A stretch of 64,000 nucleotides of DNA, from positions 248,001-312,000 of the forward strand of contig NZ_OZ032156.1 in assembly GCF_964026545.1 (NCBI RefSeq). The letters run 5' to 3'. The stretch is from Candidatus Tisiphia endosymbiont of Dioctria linearis. GTDB lineage: Bacteria; Pseudomonadota; Alphaproteobacteria; Rickettsiales; Rickettsiaceae. Position 1 is the first letter of the stretch, and the number at the start of each line of letters is the position of its first letter. The position numbers and the translations under genes are program-made. A model generated the notes under the pieces. That model was given only the letters and a program-made list of their open reading frames with translations, was not told where the DNA came from and made no database searches. Positions 51,014 to 59,654 of this stretch are shown here, one piece after another.

Positions 51014-51814
51014 ATGAAAAGAAAATTCACAGAAATAGAAGATAGTTTGTTTAAAACACTTCACAAAAAGGGTAATCCTTTAGTGTTGTATAATGTTTGG
51101 GATGTTGGATCAGCACAGATTGTAGAGAAGTCCGGGGCGAAAGCATTAGCTACAAGTAGCTGGGCGGTGGCAAAATCTTATGGTTATGAAGATGGTGAGA
51201 AGTTGCCCCTTAAATTAGCCTTGCAAGATTTAAAGAATATTATTGAAAAAGTTAAAGTACCTGTAAGTTTTGATTTTGAATCAGGATTTGCATCGGAGTT
51301 AAGTGAGTTAACAAAAAATGTTGGTCTCATAGTTGAAACAGGTGCAGTTGGTATAAATTTTGAAGATCAAATTATTGGGAAAGAAAAAGCAAGATACTCT
51401 ATAGAAGAGCAATGTAAACGAATTAAAGCAGTTAAAGAAGCTATAAAGGAATCGTTACTTCCTAATATGTTTATTAATGCTAGAACGGATATCTTTCTTC
51501 AAAAAGATACATCTGAACATAATGAGCAAGACTTAAAAGAAGCTATAGAACGAAGCAAAGCTTATGCAGCAGTTGGAGCCGATGGTTTTTTTGCACCAGG
51601 CTTAGCAAATGATAATTTTATAAAACAATTATGTGAATCTTCACCTATTCCTGTCAACATAATGGTGCAAGATGTAACGACAGTAAAAAACCTTGTTGAT
51701 TTAGGGGTATCTAGAATTAGTTACGGTCCTTTCCCATATATTGCAGTAATGCAAGAATTGGAGAAATCGGCAACTGAAGTTTTAACATGTATAGATAAAA
51801 ATAAAAAGACGTAA
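51014..51814 (+). CDS. Isocitrate lyase / PEP mutase superfamily enzyme
   Basis: A 266-residue (beta/alpha)8 barrel protein of the isocitrate lyase / phosphoenolpyruvate mutase superfamily, which makes or breaks C-C or P-C bonds next to a carboxylate. LVLYNVWDVGSAQIVEKSGA at the start, the metal site SFDFESGF (D87, E89) and GINFEDQ (E117), and MFINARTDIFL near residue 155 are family features. The isocitrate lyase KKCGH signature is absent and the flexible loop is short, so it is not a true isocitrate lyase; a phosphonomutase-like or uncharacterised lyase is more likely. AAGGAGAT precedes the ATG. Patchy presence in reduced genomes would fit acquisition by transfer, which is inference. Confidence 0.85.
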   Translation: MKRKFTEIEDSLFKTLHKKGNPLVLYNVWDVGSAQIVEKSGAKALATSSWAVAKSYGYEDGEKLPLKLALQDLKNIIEKVKVPVSFDFESGFASELSELTKNVGLIVETGAVGINFEDQIIGKEKARYSIEEQCKRIKAVKEAIKESLLPNMFINARTDIFLQKDTSEHNEQDLKEAIERSKAYAAVGADGFFAPGLANDNFIKQLCESSPIPVNIMVQDVTTVKNLVDLGVSRISYGPFPYIAVMQELEKSATEVLTCIDKNKKT

Positions 51815-51834
51815 TACAGAGGATTAGTACATTT

Positions 51835-51963
51835 ATGGATAACAAAAAAGATACTACCATAAAAGATAAAAAAGAAAAGCCAGAAGAAATAGGTGGTTTT
51901 AAAGGTCAAGAACCAACTATCCACGGAGATTGGCAGCATAAAGGCAGGGTAACTGATTTTTAA
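51835..51963 (+). CDS. Succinate dehydrogenase assembly factor 4 family (DUF1674)
   Basis: 42 residues, MDNKKDTTIKDKK then EEIGGFKGQEPTIHGDWQHK and GRVTDF. The ending matches the DUF1674/SdhAF4 consensus of EIGG, GPEPTRYGDWE and GRxxDF found in alphaproteobacteria and mitochondria, where the protein helps FAD-loaded SdhA mature. It starts 20 bp after the PEP-mutase-like gene and ends 22 bp before ratA. Confidence 0.85.
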   Translation: MDNKKDTTIKDKKEKPEEIGGFKGQEPTIHGDWQHKGRVTDF

Positions 51964-51985
51964 TGCTACAATTGTAAATTAATTT

Positions 51986-52435
51986 ATGCCAAGTTTTCAT
52001 CAAGTTAAAATCCTACCATATAATGCCCAAGAATTATTTCACTTAGTTCTTGACGTGAAGTCATATCCTGAATTCTTACCATGGTGTAGGGCTGCTAGAA
52101 TCGTCTCAGAAAATGAGAATCAAATTATAGCTGAGTTAGTAATTCAGTTAAAAGGTTTTTCAGACAATTATCAATCAAGAATTATCTACTCAAATGATTT
52201 AAATAAGCAGAGATACTCCATTGAAGTCGAGGCAATCTCCGGACCATTTAAATATTTAAAAAATTTATGGCAATTTTCTCAAGAAGATATTGGTAGTAAA
52301 GTAGAGTTCTTTATTGATTTTAAAATGAAGTTTGCCATAGTTGACAAATTAGTTGGTATATTTTTTACTGATGCTACTGAAAAAATGGTCGATGCCTTTG
52401 AAAAAAGAGCCGATAATATGTTGACTAAAGTTTGA
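51986..52435 (+). CDS. ratA: START-domain protein, RatA/Coq10 family
   Basis: A 149-residue polyketide cyclase/START-like protein with PYNAQELFHLVLDVKSYPEF, LPWCRAARIV, the FSDNYQSRI strand, SGPFKYLKNLWQF, and a C-terminal amphipathic helix (ATEKMVDAFEKRADNML). The family includes mitochondrial Coq10 (ubiquinone binding) and E. coli RatA. No RatB-like gene is next to it, and in alphaproteobacteria a ubiquinone-related role is more plausible than a toxin role. A strong hairpin follows at 52456-52483. Confidence 0.9.
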   Translation: MPSFHQVKILPYNAQELFHLVLDVKSYPEFLPWCRAARIVSENENQIIAELVIQLKGFSDNYQSRIIYSNDLNKQRYSIEVEAISGPFKYLKNLWQFSQEDIGSKVEFFIDFKMKFAIVDKLVGIFFTDATEKMVDAFEKRADNMLTKV

Positions 52436-52454
52436 CTTATGCAGGAAGTCTATT
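52433..52454 (+). repeat. 22-bp repeat shared with the virB6-1 start
   Basis: Identical to 3871-3892. Here it overlaps the ratA stop codon region and leads into the 52456-52483 hairpin. Confidence 0.6.
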
Positions 52455-52455
52455 A

Positions 52456-52483
52456 GTGAGGAGCTACTAAAGTGGCTCCTCAC
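52456..52483. terminator. 13-bp-stem hairpin between convergent ratA and the deacetylase
   Basis: GTGAGGAGCTACT and AGTGGCTCCTCAC pair over 13 positions (one mismatch) around AA. The arms look like a worn GTCATTGCGAGG repeat. It lies between convergent genes and may end both transcripts. There is no T-run. Confidence 0.5.
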
Positions 52484-52501
52484 AATTACTTTTGAAGCTT
52501 A

Positions 52502-53269
52502 TCAAGGATTATAATTTTTAATAAAATCAAACTTATAATTTTTCTTACGCAATGCACTAATTAAATTTCGTAAATTCTCTTTACCATTAAAGCAATCTTG
52601 GAACATCTCATCATGCATTAATAAAATTAATTTATTAGGTAATGCAGTACCTTGTTCTGCAAATTTATTTGCTATTTCTTCTACTAGATGATCAACAGAT
52701 TGTACAGGACGACCATTATTATAGTGCACCCATTCTAAATCCCATCCATATAGGTAAAAACCATTCTTGTATATAGCATCATCATCTATCTTTTCAACTT
52801 GATCTTCCTGTTTTGAAATATACGGATCATCTCTAGTTAAGTTAGGAAGACGGAATACATTTCTCCCAGGAAGTCTAGTATCAATATGGGAACCTTTTAA
52901 ACCTAGCATATTATTATTCTTTTTAAGATCATTAATTACCGATGGAATATCACGATAAAATTGCTGATAGCGATTATGAGCATGAGAATAACTATGATTT
53001 CCTATCTGAATAAAAGGACTTTTCTTAGCTAGCATCACAATATTTTTTGACCAACTACTAGAATCGTGGTGTAATCCTACCATAAACATGGTAACGGGAA
53101 TCTTCTCCTCAGTCATAACCGTAATGATATTCTCTGTTCCTTTAAGTGGACCATCATCTGAAGTGATATAAATAGTCTGACTTGCGTATGAATAGACAGA
53201 ATAAAATATACTTGTCATAAATAGTAACAAAAAAAGGTTGAATCTTGTGAAAATTTTTATAATTGTCAT
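52502..53269 (-). CDS. Secreted polysaccharide deacetylase, NodB domain
   Basis: 255 residues. A signal peptide (about 1-30, ending YSYA-SQ) is followed by a NodB homology domain: motif 1 TSDDGP (usually TFDDGP) with D38 and D39, motif 2 NHSYSH with metal-binding H92 and H96, then RLPGRNVFRLPN and a C-terminal LILLMHDEMF containing the last catalytic His. Such enzymes remove acetyl groups from peptidoglycan or other glycans in the envelope. Its presence fits a thin, modified peptidoglycan in these bacteria. It follows secF on the same strand by 38 bp. Confidence 0.88.
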   Translation of the reverse strand: MTIIKIFTRFNLFLLLFMTSIFYSVYSYASQTIYITSDDGPLKGTENIITVMTEEKIPVTMFMVGLHHDSSSWSKNIVMLAKKSPFIQIGNHSYSHAHNRYQQFYRDIPSVINDLKKNNNMLGLKGSHIDTRLPGRNVFRLPNLTRDDPYISKQEDQVEKIDDDAIYKNGFYLYGWDLEWVHYNNGRPVQSVDHLVEEIANKFAEQGTALPNKLILLMHDEMFQDCFNGKENLRNLISALRKKNYKFDFIKNYNP

Positions 53270-53307
53270 TATACTTACCTTAATTAATTAGATTACCCTA
53301 AATCAGG

Positions 53308-54225
53308 TTATTTGGTTATACTAAATTTCTTGGCAACAAATAACATTAGTACCGGAGCAGATATGAAGATAGAAGAATATGTCCCAACTATTATCCCAAA
53401 AAATACTAATAAGCTAAAGCTATGAATAGCTTCTCCACCAAATATTACCAAAGCTAGGTTTGCCAACAAGGTTGTCACAACTGTTAAAATGGTTCTAGAC
53501 AAAGTCTCATTAATACTCTGATTAATAATTTGTGGCATTGTTTTCTGATATGATTTCCGTAAGTTTTCTCTAATTCTATCATAGATAACTACTGAATCAT
53601 TGACAGAATAACCTATTATGGTAAGAATAGCCGCTATCGAAGTTAGATTAAAATCTAACCTCATCACACTCATAAAACCTAAACTTAGTATAGCATCATG
53701 TAACAAAGCTATCAGTATACCAAGACCAAAATACCACTCAAATCTAGCCCAAGTATAAGCCATTATGGCAAGAAAAGAAAGAATTAGAGCCGTTATTCCT
53801 GATTTTATCAAATGAGCTCCAACTTGTGGACCAACAAAATCTACTTTACGATATTCAAATTTATAAGGAAATTGGTTGCTTAAAGTCAATTTGATCAGCT
53901 CAATATTGTGCATTAAAGTGTCTTCACTATTGCTACCAACTCGTATCGACAAATCATTCTGGTTACCAAAATTTTGCAATACTACTTCACCAATCTTAAG
54001 GTTATTAAGTACTTCACGCATTTTGGTTAAATCAGGCGATTGATCAAGCCGCACTTCTATAACAATTCCACCAGAAAAATCAATACCAAAATTAAACTTA
54101 TAAATTCCTATCCATATAATGCTCACAAGAGACAAAATAATGGACATCGTATAGCTTACTTTTTTAAATCTGATAAAATCAAAATTAACTTGCTCAGGTA
54201 ATAGTCTTAACGGATATAATTTCAT
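53308..54225 (-). CDS. secF: Protein translocase subunit SecF
   Basis: 305 residues with six predicted transmembrane segments. The first is at about 29-47, followed by [14 protein letters not shown] (SecD/SecF signature), a periplasmic P-domain, and TM2-6 with [20 protein letters not shown], the conserved SecF motif. SecDF uses the proton gradient to assist late export steps. secD is not adjacent. gapR ends 16 bp before its start. Confidence 0.97.
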   Translation of the reverse strand: MKLYPLRLLPEQVNFDFIRFKKVSYTMSIILSLVSIIWIGIYKFNFGIDFSGGIVIEVRLDQSPDLTKMREVLNNLKIGEVVLQNFGNQNDLSIRVGSNSEDTLMHNIELIKLTLSNQFPYKFEYRKVDFVGPQVGAHLIKSGITALILSFLAIMAYTWARFEWYFGLGILIALLHDAILSLGFMSVMRLDFNLTSIAAILTIIGYSVNDSVVIYDRIRENLRKSYQKTMPQIINQSINETLSRTILTVVTTLLANLALVIFGGEAIHSFSLLVFFGIIVGTYSSIFISAPVLMLFVAKKFSITK

Positions 54226-54241
54226 TATTAAATTCTTTAAT

Positions 54242-54478
54242 TTATATACCTAAAGCTTGCCTGTACAATTCTAAGATTGCGTCTTGTTCAGCCAGCTTAT
54301 TTCTATCGAGTTTTTTTAGTTTTAACACAGACTTCATAGCCTTGGTATCAAAACCACTGGAGCTGGCTGCATCAAATACATCTTTTATTGCTTCAGATAA
54401 TTCAGCTTTTTCTTGTTCAAGCCCTTCTATTTGATTTATATATTGTTCTAATTGTTCTTTAGCTATCACTTCTGTCAT
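54242..54478 (-). CDS. gapR: GapR family DNA-binding protein (DUF2312)
   Basis: 78 residues, almost entirely helical: [20 protein letters not shown] and [20 protein letters not shown], then [20 protein letters not shown]. This matches the GapR/DUF2312 family of alphaproteobacteria, which binds overtwisted DNA ahead of replication and transcription in Caulobacter. Length and the GFDTKAxK motif are typical. It is directly upstream of secF (16 bp). Confidence 0.92.
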   Translation of the reverse strand: MTEVIAKEQLEQYINQIEGLEQEKAELSEAIKDVFDAASSSGFDTKAMKSVLKLKKLDRNKLAEQDAILELYRQALGI

Positions 54479-54631
54479 AAAATTAAAATTTTTTGTTTAT
54501 CAAGACATCATAATTATACCATATATTTAGTTAACCCTTCTCGGTTTATCTATAGTATATATTATTTTTATTAGCCACTAAGTAATTTATAGATAATTTT
54601 GCTATAAATGCTAGAAAAATCTTTAAAATAG

Positions 54632-55885
54632 TTATGACACCGTCGAACGATCCTTATAAAAATACAGAGCTATTAAACTTAAAATAGCACAAGCAATTAT
54701 GTAATAAATAGACGAAGTAATTGTACCAGTTTCCTGTACAAGATATGCTATCACTAAAGGCGTTGTACCACCAAAAATACTAGTTGCTATATTATAAGAT
54801 AATGATAAAGCCGTATTTCTGACATTGGTTGGATAGAATTCAGCTTGCAATGCAGGCTCAGGACCAATATAACAGGCAGCTAAAATTGATAATACTATTT
54901 GAGATATAATTATAACACAAAAATCGCCAGTTTCAATTGCCTGTATCAAAAATGGGATAACTAAAATAATTACCAATAAATTGAATACAAAAATTTTCTT
55001 GCGACCAATTATATCCGACAAATAGCCAGAACATAAAGTAACAATTGCCATGATTATATAACAATAATTAGCTAAGTTATTAACTTCATCATTAGTAAAA
55101 TTACGATTTATCTTCAAAAATGACATGAGATAAGTAGCTTGTAAATAAAATAGTACTGAGCCTGTGGAATTGATAAAGATGGATATTATCATATCAAACC
55201 AATAGACAGAGATAACTTTTTTTAGAGGAGACTTTAATATTCCACCATCTTCCTTCATACTTTGAAAACTAGGAGTTTCACTTGTATATTTCTTGATATA
55301 AAGTCCAGCAAATAAAATAAAGATTCCTAATAAAAATGGTATTCTCCACCCCCAATCATCAAATTGCTCTGCTGATAACAGGCTTTGTATGCACTGCGAA
55401 ATTCCTGAACCAAACAATAAACCAATACAAATACTGGACATTGATACGCTACTACTAAAACCACGGTAGGCTACACCTGCATGTTCAATAACAAATGAAA
55501 TTGAGCCAGTAAGTGCTCCGCCCATTGATAAACCTTGCAACATTCGAACTAAAATCATCAATATAGTTGCGGTAATACCTATCTCGTCATAAGTTGGTAA
55601 TATACCAATTAAGGCTGTTGGCAAAGACATACAAAATATAGAGGCACTTAAAGCAGTTCTTCTGCCAAAACGATCTCCAATCACTCCAAAAAACACCCCG
55701 CCTATTGGTCTCATTAGATAACCGAGAGCAAATGCCTCAAAAGCATGTAATAAAGACGAGCTAGGGTTTGATCCAGGGAATAATTTTGCCCCTATTATAG
55801 GGGCAAAAAGACTAAATAGTGCGTAATCATACCATTCAAATGCATTTGCTATACCGCTTGCAAAAACTAATTTACGTTTATTCAT
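54632..55885 (-). CDS. MFS transporter, proline/betaine (ProP)-like
   Basis: 417 residues from the ATG at 55885 ([20 protein letters not shown]); a start five codons upstream is possible. It has twelve transmembrane segments and the MFS loop motif [10 protein letters not shown] between TM2 and TM3, and resembles the metabolite:proton symporters of the ProP/KgtP group that are multiplied in Rickettsia. Substrate is uncertain (proline, betaine, ketoglutarate or another host metabolite). The start overlaps the stop of sam by 8 bp, so the two are translated together. Confidence 0.88.
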   Translation of the reverse strand: MNKRKLVFASGIANAFEWYDYALFSLFAPIIGAKLFPGSNPSSSLLHAFEAFALGYLMRPIGGVFFGVIGDRFGRRTALSASIFCMSLPTALIGILPTYDEIGITATILMILVRMLQGLSMGGALTGSISFVIEHAGVAYRGFSSSVSMSSICIGLLFGSGISQCIQSLLSAEQFDDWGWRIPFLLGIFILFAGLYIKKYTSETPSFQSMKEDGGILKSPLKKVISVYWFDMIISIFINSTGSVLFYLQATYLMSFLKINRNFTNDEVNNLANYCYIIMAIVTLCSGYLSDIIGRKKIFVFNLLVIILVIPFLIQAIETGDFCVIIISQIVLSILAACYIGPEPALQAEFYPTNVRNTALSLSYNIATSIFGGTTPLVIAYLVQETGTITSSIYYIIACAILSLIALYFYKDRSTVS

Positions 55886-56783
55886 GCGATATTTTATCAT
55901 TTTGCATCATATTTTCTTGTGTAATATTATCTTTCTCAGAATATATTATAAACAATGTTGCAGGGATTACTATCAGAGCCCCATATAAAGTGCTACTTTC
56001 AGGAATTTCATTAAAAACAATATATCCAGCTGATGCTGAAATGATTAACTCTAAATATCTATAAGGAGCGATGGTAGTAGCATCAACTAAGGCGAAAGCC
56101 TTTAATAGAAAGAATAAAATTAAACTGCCTCCTGCTCCTAAAATAAATAGCAAAACAAATTCTGAAACATTAGGGGTTTTCCAATACATTATTGATGGTG
56201 GTATTGATACTAAAGATGTTATTAGAGCAGAATAAAATAACATGCTAATCATTGATTCTTTTACTACAAATTTCTTGTTGATAATATCTAACATAGCAAA
56301 AGATATAGCAGCTAATACAAAAATTAATATTTGTGGATTAAAATCACTAGCATGTGGTTTCAGAGTAACAACAATGCCAATAAAGCCGAATAAAGTTGCC
56401 GCCCATCTTTGCCAAATAATATTCTCATTTAAGAAAAATACTGCTAAAACCAAGGTAAATAAAGGTATAGCTAGGCTAACAACTGTAGCAGTAGTCACTG
56501 GTGCAAGTTGTAAGCCATAAGTCCAAGATGTCATACCAAAAAATAACAAAACCCCTCTTGCAATATGGACAAAAGGACGATTAGTTATTAAAGTCTGTTT
56601 CCCGTAATAAAAAATAAACGGCACAAGAATTAAAGCACTAAAGAGAAAGCGAAAAAAAGCTACCTCAAAGCTATGTAACCTGAATCCAAGATATTTTGCC
56701 GTTATATCATTAGTTACACTAGTTATCATACTTAATACAAACCAACCAATACCAATAAAATAAGTGTTTAATTTATTATTCAT
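55878..56783 (-). CDS. sam: S-adenosylmethionine uptake transporter, EamA/DMT family
   Basis: 301 residues with ten predicted membrane helices in two EamA repeats. It resembles the experimentally studied R. prowazekii SAM importer, sharing stretches such as [41 protein letters not shown] and [12 protein letters not shown] (recalled, not searched). It would import SAM from the host cell, replacing or supplementing its own synthesis. The stop codon overlaps the start of the MFS gene. Confidence 0.9.
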   Translation of the reverse strand: MNNKLNTYFIGIGWFVLSMITSVTNDITAKYLGFRLHSFEVAFFRFLFSALILVPFIFYYGKQTLITNRPFVHIARGVLLFFGMTSWTYGLQLAPVTTATVVSLAIPLFTLVLAVFFLNENIIWQRWAATLFGFIGIVVTLKPHASDFNPQILIFVLAAISFAMLDIINKKFVVKESMISMLFYSALITSLVSIPPSIMYWKTPNVSEFVLLFILGAGGSLILFFLLKAFALVDATTIAPYRYLELIISASAGYIVFNEIPESSTLYGALIVIPATLFIIYSEKDNITQENMMQNDKISHE

Positions 56784-56808
56784 ATAGACCTAAAATTTTT
56801 TAGTTTAT

Positions 56809-56838
56809 TTGTTTTTTATACTTAGTGTTTCTTATATT
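56809..56838 (+). promoter_or_regulatory. Possible promoter for the OmpW-like gene
   Basis: TTGTTT at 56809-56814 and TATATT at 56833-56838 are 18 bp apart, in the divergent gap between sam and the OmpW-like gene. This implies a leader of about 115 nt. Confidence 0.4.
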
Positions 56839-56960
56839 TAGTGTTATAGTATCATCGTTGTTAGACAAGTTTAAAAAAATCTTATTATCATTTGATTTCC
56901 AGATAAGAAGGATATATATAGTACAGCAATATATTTAAAGCAAGAGAAGGTTTAGTAGTT

Positions 56961-57674
56961 ATGATAAAAGTTGCAAAAAAATTAGGGGTATTTCTGTTGG
57001 TAAGTTGCGCTAGTATTTCTATCTTTGCTAATAATACAGGTAATAATGACTATGATGCTGATTATTATGGGGATGAAGGTAATCTAGTATTTAAGATGAG
57101 AGCAGTGGGGATAAAATCTAGTGCAAAACAAACAGATTTTCCTAAGGCTACTGCCAAAAATCCAGTATCGATTGGTACCTTTGCCGAAAATGGTTATGGT
57201 ATAGAGGCTTCCACCTCGGTATTTTTTGCTAGTCATGTTGCCGCAGAATTATCTTTAGGTTTTGATGTATTACGTAATAAAAATAGTAGTTTACAGAATG
57301 TGGCTCATAATTATGGTGGTAATCCAGAGGATGTTGGTAAAAGAAAATCTCTTTATATGATCCCATTGACTGTTACAGGACAATATCATATAGCTCCTTT
57401 TGGTGCTATCAGACCTTATATTGGTATTGGTTATCATGGAGCTTATTTTATCAATAAATCCAAAGGGTGTACAGTCAAAAATGGTCACGGTGCTGTGTTA
57501 CAGCTTGGGGTTGATTTATACGCTAAGGATGATACATTGATCAATTTAGATATAAAACAGTATTTTCTTAATACCGAGGTTAATTATAAATCTCCTTTAG
57601 TAAAAAAGTCTGTCTCCTCTAAAGTAAAGTTTAATCCGCTAATGATTGCAATAGGTGTTGGTTTTAGGTTTTAA
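56961..57674 (+). CDS. Outer-membrane beta-barrel protein, OmpW-like
   Basis: 237 residues. A signal peptide (ending near IFA-NN) is followed by FKMRAVGIKSSA, GYGIEASTSVFFASHVAAEL, YMIPLTVTGQYHIAPFGAIR and PYIGIGYHGAYF, and the end KFNPLMIAIGVGFRF closes with a terminal Phe. This is the OmpW layout of eight short beta strands. OmpW proteins are small outer-membrane channels for hydrophobic molecules. It is monocistronic and divergent from sam. Confidence 0.88.
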   Translation: MIKVAKKLGVFLLVSCASISIFANNTGNNDYDADYYGDEGNLVFKMRAVGIKSSAKQTDFPKATAKNPVSIGTFAENGYGIEASTSVFFASHVAAELSLGFDVLRNKNSSLQNVAHNYGGNPEDVGKRKSLYMIPLTVTGQYHIAPFGAIRPYIGIGYHGAYFINKSKGCTVKNGHGAVLQLGVDLYAKDDTLINLDIKQYFLNTEVNYKSPLVKKSVSSKVKFNPLMIAIGVGFRF

Positions 57675-57722
57675 GTAAGATGCAGCTGTAAGGTAGTTTA
57701 AAAGTCACGAAGAAACAACCAG

Positions 57723-57818
57723 CGTCATTGCGAAGAGCTACTTAATAGTAGCGACAAAGCAATCCAAAAAGTGACCCTAAATGGATTGCTTCTTGGCTTA
57801 CGCCTCCCTCGCAGTGAC
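57723..57818. repeat. GTCATTGCGAGG palindromic repeat, copy 10
   Basis: CGTCATTGCGAAG, mini-hairpin GCTACTTAATAGTAGC, GACAAAGCAATCC, spacer, GGATTGCTTC, CCTCCCTCGCAGTGAC. It lies after the OmpW-like gene. Confidence 0.85.
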
Positions 57819-57887
57819 ATTTCGGGTTTCTGAGCTGCTTTCCGTAACTTTTAAACTGCCCCGTGCAGCTTGTACAGAAGTCTATTG

Positions 57888-57916
57888 TTGACTTATCAGC
57901 TAGAAGAGACTATATT
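57888..57916 (+). promoter_or_regulatory. trcR: Probable trcR promoter
   Basis: TTGACT at 57888-57893 and TATATT at 57911-57916 are exactly 17 bp apart. Transcription would start about 30 bp before the trcR ATG. Confidence 0.65.
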
Positions 57917-57954
57917 TTTTAGAAAATCACATATTAATATTATATTAGTTTACT

Positions 57955-58524
57955 ATGAACTCACAACAGAAATTACCTATACTGCCTAGAGCAACTGCTA
58001 TTTGGTTAATTGATAATACTGCATTAACGTTTAAGCAGATAGCTGATTTTTGTGGAATTCATGAGTTTGAAATTAAAGGCATTGCTGATGGCGAAGTATC
58101 TCACGGTATTAAGGGGTTAGACCCAATCGCTGGCGGACAGTTAACCAAAGAAGAAATCATACGTTGTACAAAAGATTCAGCTAGTAGTTTAAGGATTTCT
58201 GTTAATGTTGCATACGATTTGATAAATAGCAAGAAAAAACAACAATCTAAGTACACTCCTATCGCTAGACGTCAAGATAAACCAGACGCGATATATTGGT
58301 TACTTAAACATTGCCCAGAAATTTTAGATGTTCAAATTGTTAAGTTAGTTGGTACTACCAAATCTACCATAGATGCTATTCGTGATCGTAGTCACTGGAA
58401 CATGAAGAATATTCGCCCACGTGATCCAGTATTACTTGGAATTTGTAGCCAAGTGGAATTAGACAAGAATATTGAGCAAGCAAAACTTTTACCCCAACAA
58501 GAAGAAAAAACCTCTAAAGAATAG
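57955..58524 (+). CDS. trcR: Cell cycle transcriptional regulator TrcR (DUF1013)
   Basis: 189 residues. LPRATAIWLIDNTALTFKQI and ADFCGIHEFEIKGIADGEV form the first helix-turn-helix-like unit, and KPDAIYWLLKHCPEILDVQI, VKLVGTTKSTIDAIRDRSHW, then NMKNIRPRDPVLLGIC the second. This is the conserved DUF1013 pattern of alphaproteobacteria. Caulobacter TrcR binds promoters together with RNA polymerase and sigma-73. The length fits. It ends eight bases before the convergent trhO. Confidence 0.92.
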   Translation: MNSQQKLPILPRATAIWLIDNTALTFKQIADFCGIHEFEIKGIADGEVSHGIKGLDPIAGGQLTKEEIIRCTKDSASSLRISVNVAYDLINSKKKQQSKYTPIARRQDKPDAIYWLLKHCPEILDVQIVKLVGTTKSTIDAIRDRSHWNMKNIRPRDPVLLGICSQVELDKNIEQAKLLPQQEEKTSKE

Positions 58525-58532
58525 GACTATAG

Positions 58533-59297
58533 TCAATCACTGCGTTGCAACCAATGCCCTTCAGCCGGTGATAGGTCACTTGCCACAGCTCTCCTATCAT
58601 CAAATACAAAACATTCTCCTTGCCATAAATTGCTATGATTATGGGTATCTTCTAAATATTGTAAGATACCACCTTTAAGATGGTAAACATCATTAAAGCC
58701 AAGTTTCTTTAAATAGGCTGTTGATTTTTCACATCTAATTCCACCGGTACAATACATCGCTATTTTCTTGCCAACGAGTAGGTCTTTATTTTGTTCTACC
58801 CATTTTGGAAATTGCTTAAATGTCTCTGTTTTTGGGTCTATAGCACCTTTAAAAGTACCGATACACACTTCATAGTCATTCCTAGTATCTATTACTACCA
58901 CATTATCTTGGCTAATAAACTTGTCCCAATCATTTGCTTCAATATACTCTCCCTTAAGACTGGCAATATCAATATCCCCAACTGCCATAGCAATAATTTC
59001 TTTTTTAAGCCTTACTCTTAATTTCTGAAAAGGGTGGATATCACAATAATTTATTTTAATATTTACATCTTCCGCTAACGTAAGGCTGATAATTTCATCT
59101 AATAAAAAACTTACCTGTTCTTTTGCTCCAGAAATTGAACCATTAAACCCTTCAGGAGCTAAAAGAATAGTCCCCCTAACCCCTCTTTTCTTGCCAAGAT
59201 GTAAAATCTTTGGCAGCAAAACTTCAAGATTTTCTAGTTTAGTAAAACTATAAAAACTTAATACTGATATTTTAACATTATTATCCATAGTAAACAT
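58533..59297 (-). CDS. trhO: tRNA uridine(34) hydroxylase TrhO, rhodanese domain
   Basis: 254 residues. An N-terminal acylphosphatase-like domain ([17 protein letters not shown]) is followed by a rhodanese domain with [20 protein letters not shown] and the active-site loop [12 protein letters not shown], catalytic Cys 183. TrhO (YceA) makes 5-hydroxyuridine at the wobble position of tRNA. The C-terminal CxxC-type extension of some homologues is short here. Starts at 59297 or 59288 are both possible. Confidence 0.92.
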   Translation of the reverse strand: MFTMDNNVKISVLSFYSFTKLENLEVLLPKILHLGKKRGVRGTILLAPEGFNGSISGAKEQVSFLLDEIISLTLAEDVNIKINYCDIHPFQKLRVRLKKEIIAMAVGDIDIASLKGEYIEANDWDKFISQDNVVVIDTRNDYEVCIGTFKGAIDPKTETFKQFPKWVEQNKDLLVGKKIAMYCTGGIRCEKSTAYLKKLGFNDVYHLKGGILQYLEDTHNHSNLWQGECFVFDDRRAVASDLSPAEGHWLQRSD

Positions 59298-59420
59298 TAT
59301 ATTTTTTAAATTTAAAAAGCATATTTATTTCCGACAGTCTCCTAGGCTCTGGGTAAAGTCGGAGCATCAAACGGCGTCATTGTGCATAGGCGTCAGTTTA
59401 AGAAAATAAAGTAGAAAAGT

Positions 59421-59514
59421 CGTCATTGCGAGCCACCGTAGGTGGCGTGGCAATCCATATTTTTAATCACTTTTCTGGATTGCTTCGTGACCTTACGGTC
59501 TCCTCGCAATGACG
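59421..59514. repeat. GTCATTGCGAGG palindromic repeat, copy 11, complete
   Basis: CGTCATTGCGAG, mini-hairpin CCACCGTAGGTGG, CGTGGCAATCCA, spacer, TGGATTGCTTCGTG, mini-hairpin ACCTTACGGT, CTCGCAATGACG. Confidence 0.9.
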
Positions 59515-59550
59515 GTTTCTCAATTATTGTTTTCTTAAACTGATGCTTAT

Positions 59551-59624
59551 GCGTAAGGTCAACGAAGCAATCCATATACAAGCTTTATGGATTGCCACGC
59601 TCACATACGTTCGCTCGCAATGAC
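59551..59624. repeat. GTCATTGCGAGG palindromic repeat, copy 12, partial
   Basis: GCGTAAGGTCAACGAAGCAA, TCCATATACAAGC, TTTATGGATTGCC and the right arm GCTCGCAATGAC. With copy 11 it takes up most of the 357-bp gap between trhO and the protease; the rest has no gene. Confidence 0.8.
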
Positions 59625-59654
59625 AAACAAATATTAATCAAGTTAGCTATAAAT

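Noticed and set aside
51014..51814. Isocitrate lyase of a glyoxylate shunt
   Set aside because: The protein is too short and lacks the KKCGH catalytic signature; only superfamily membership is supported.
51986..52435. RatA toxin of a toxin-antitoxin pair
   Set aside because: No RatB-like partner is adjacent and the protein matches Coq10-type START proteins equally well, so a toxin role is not claimed.
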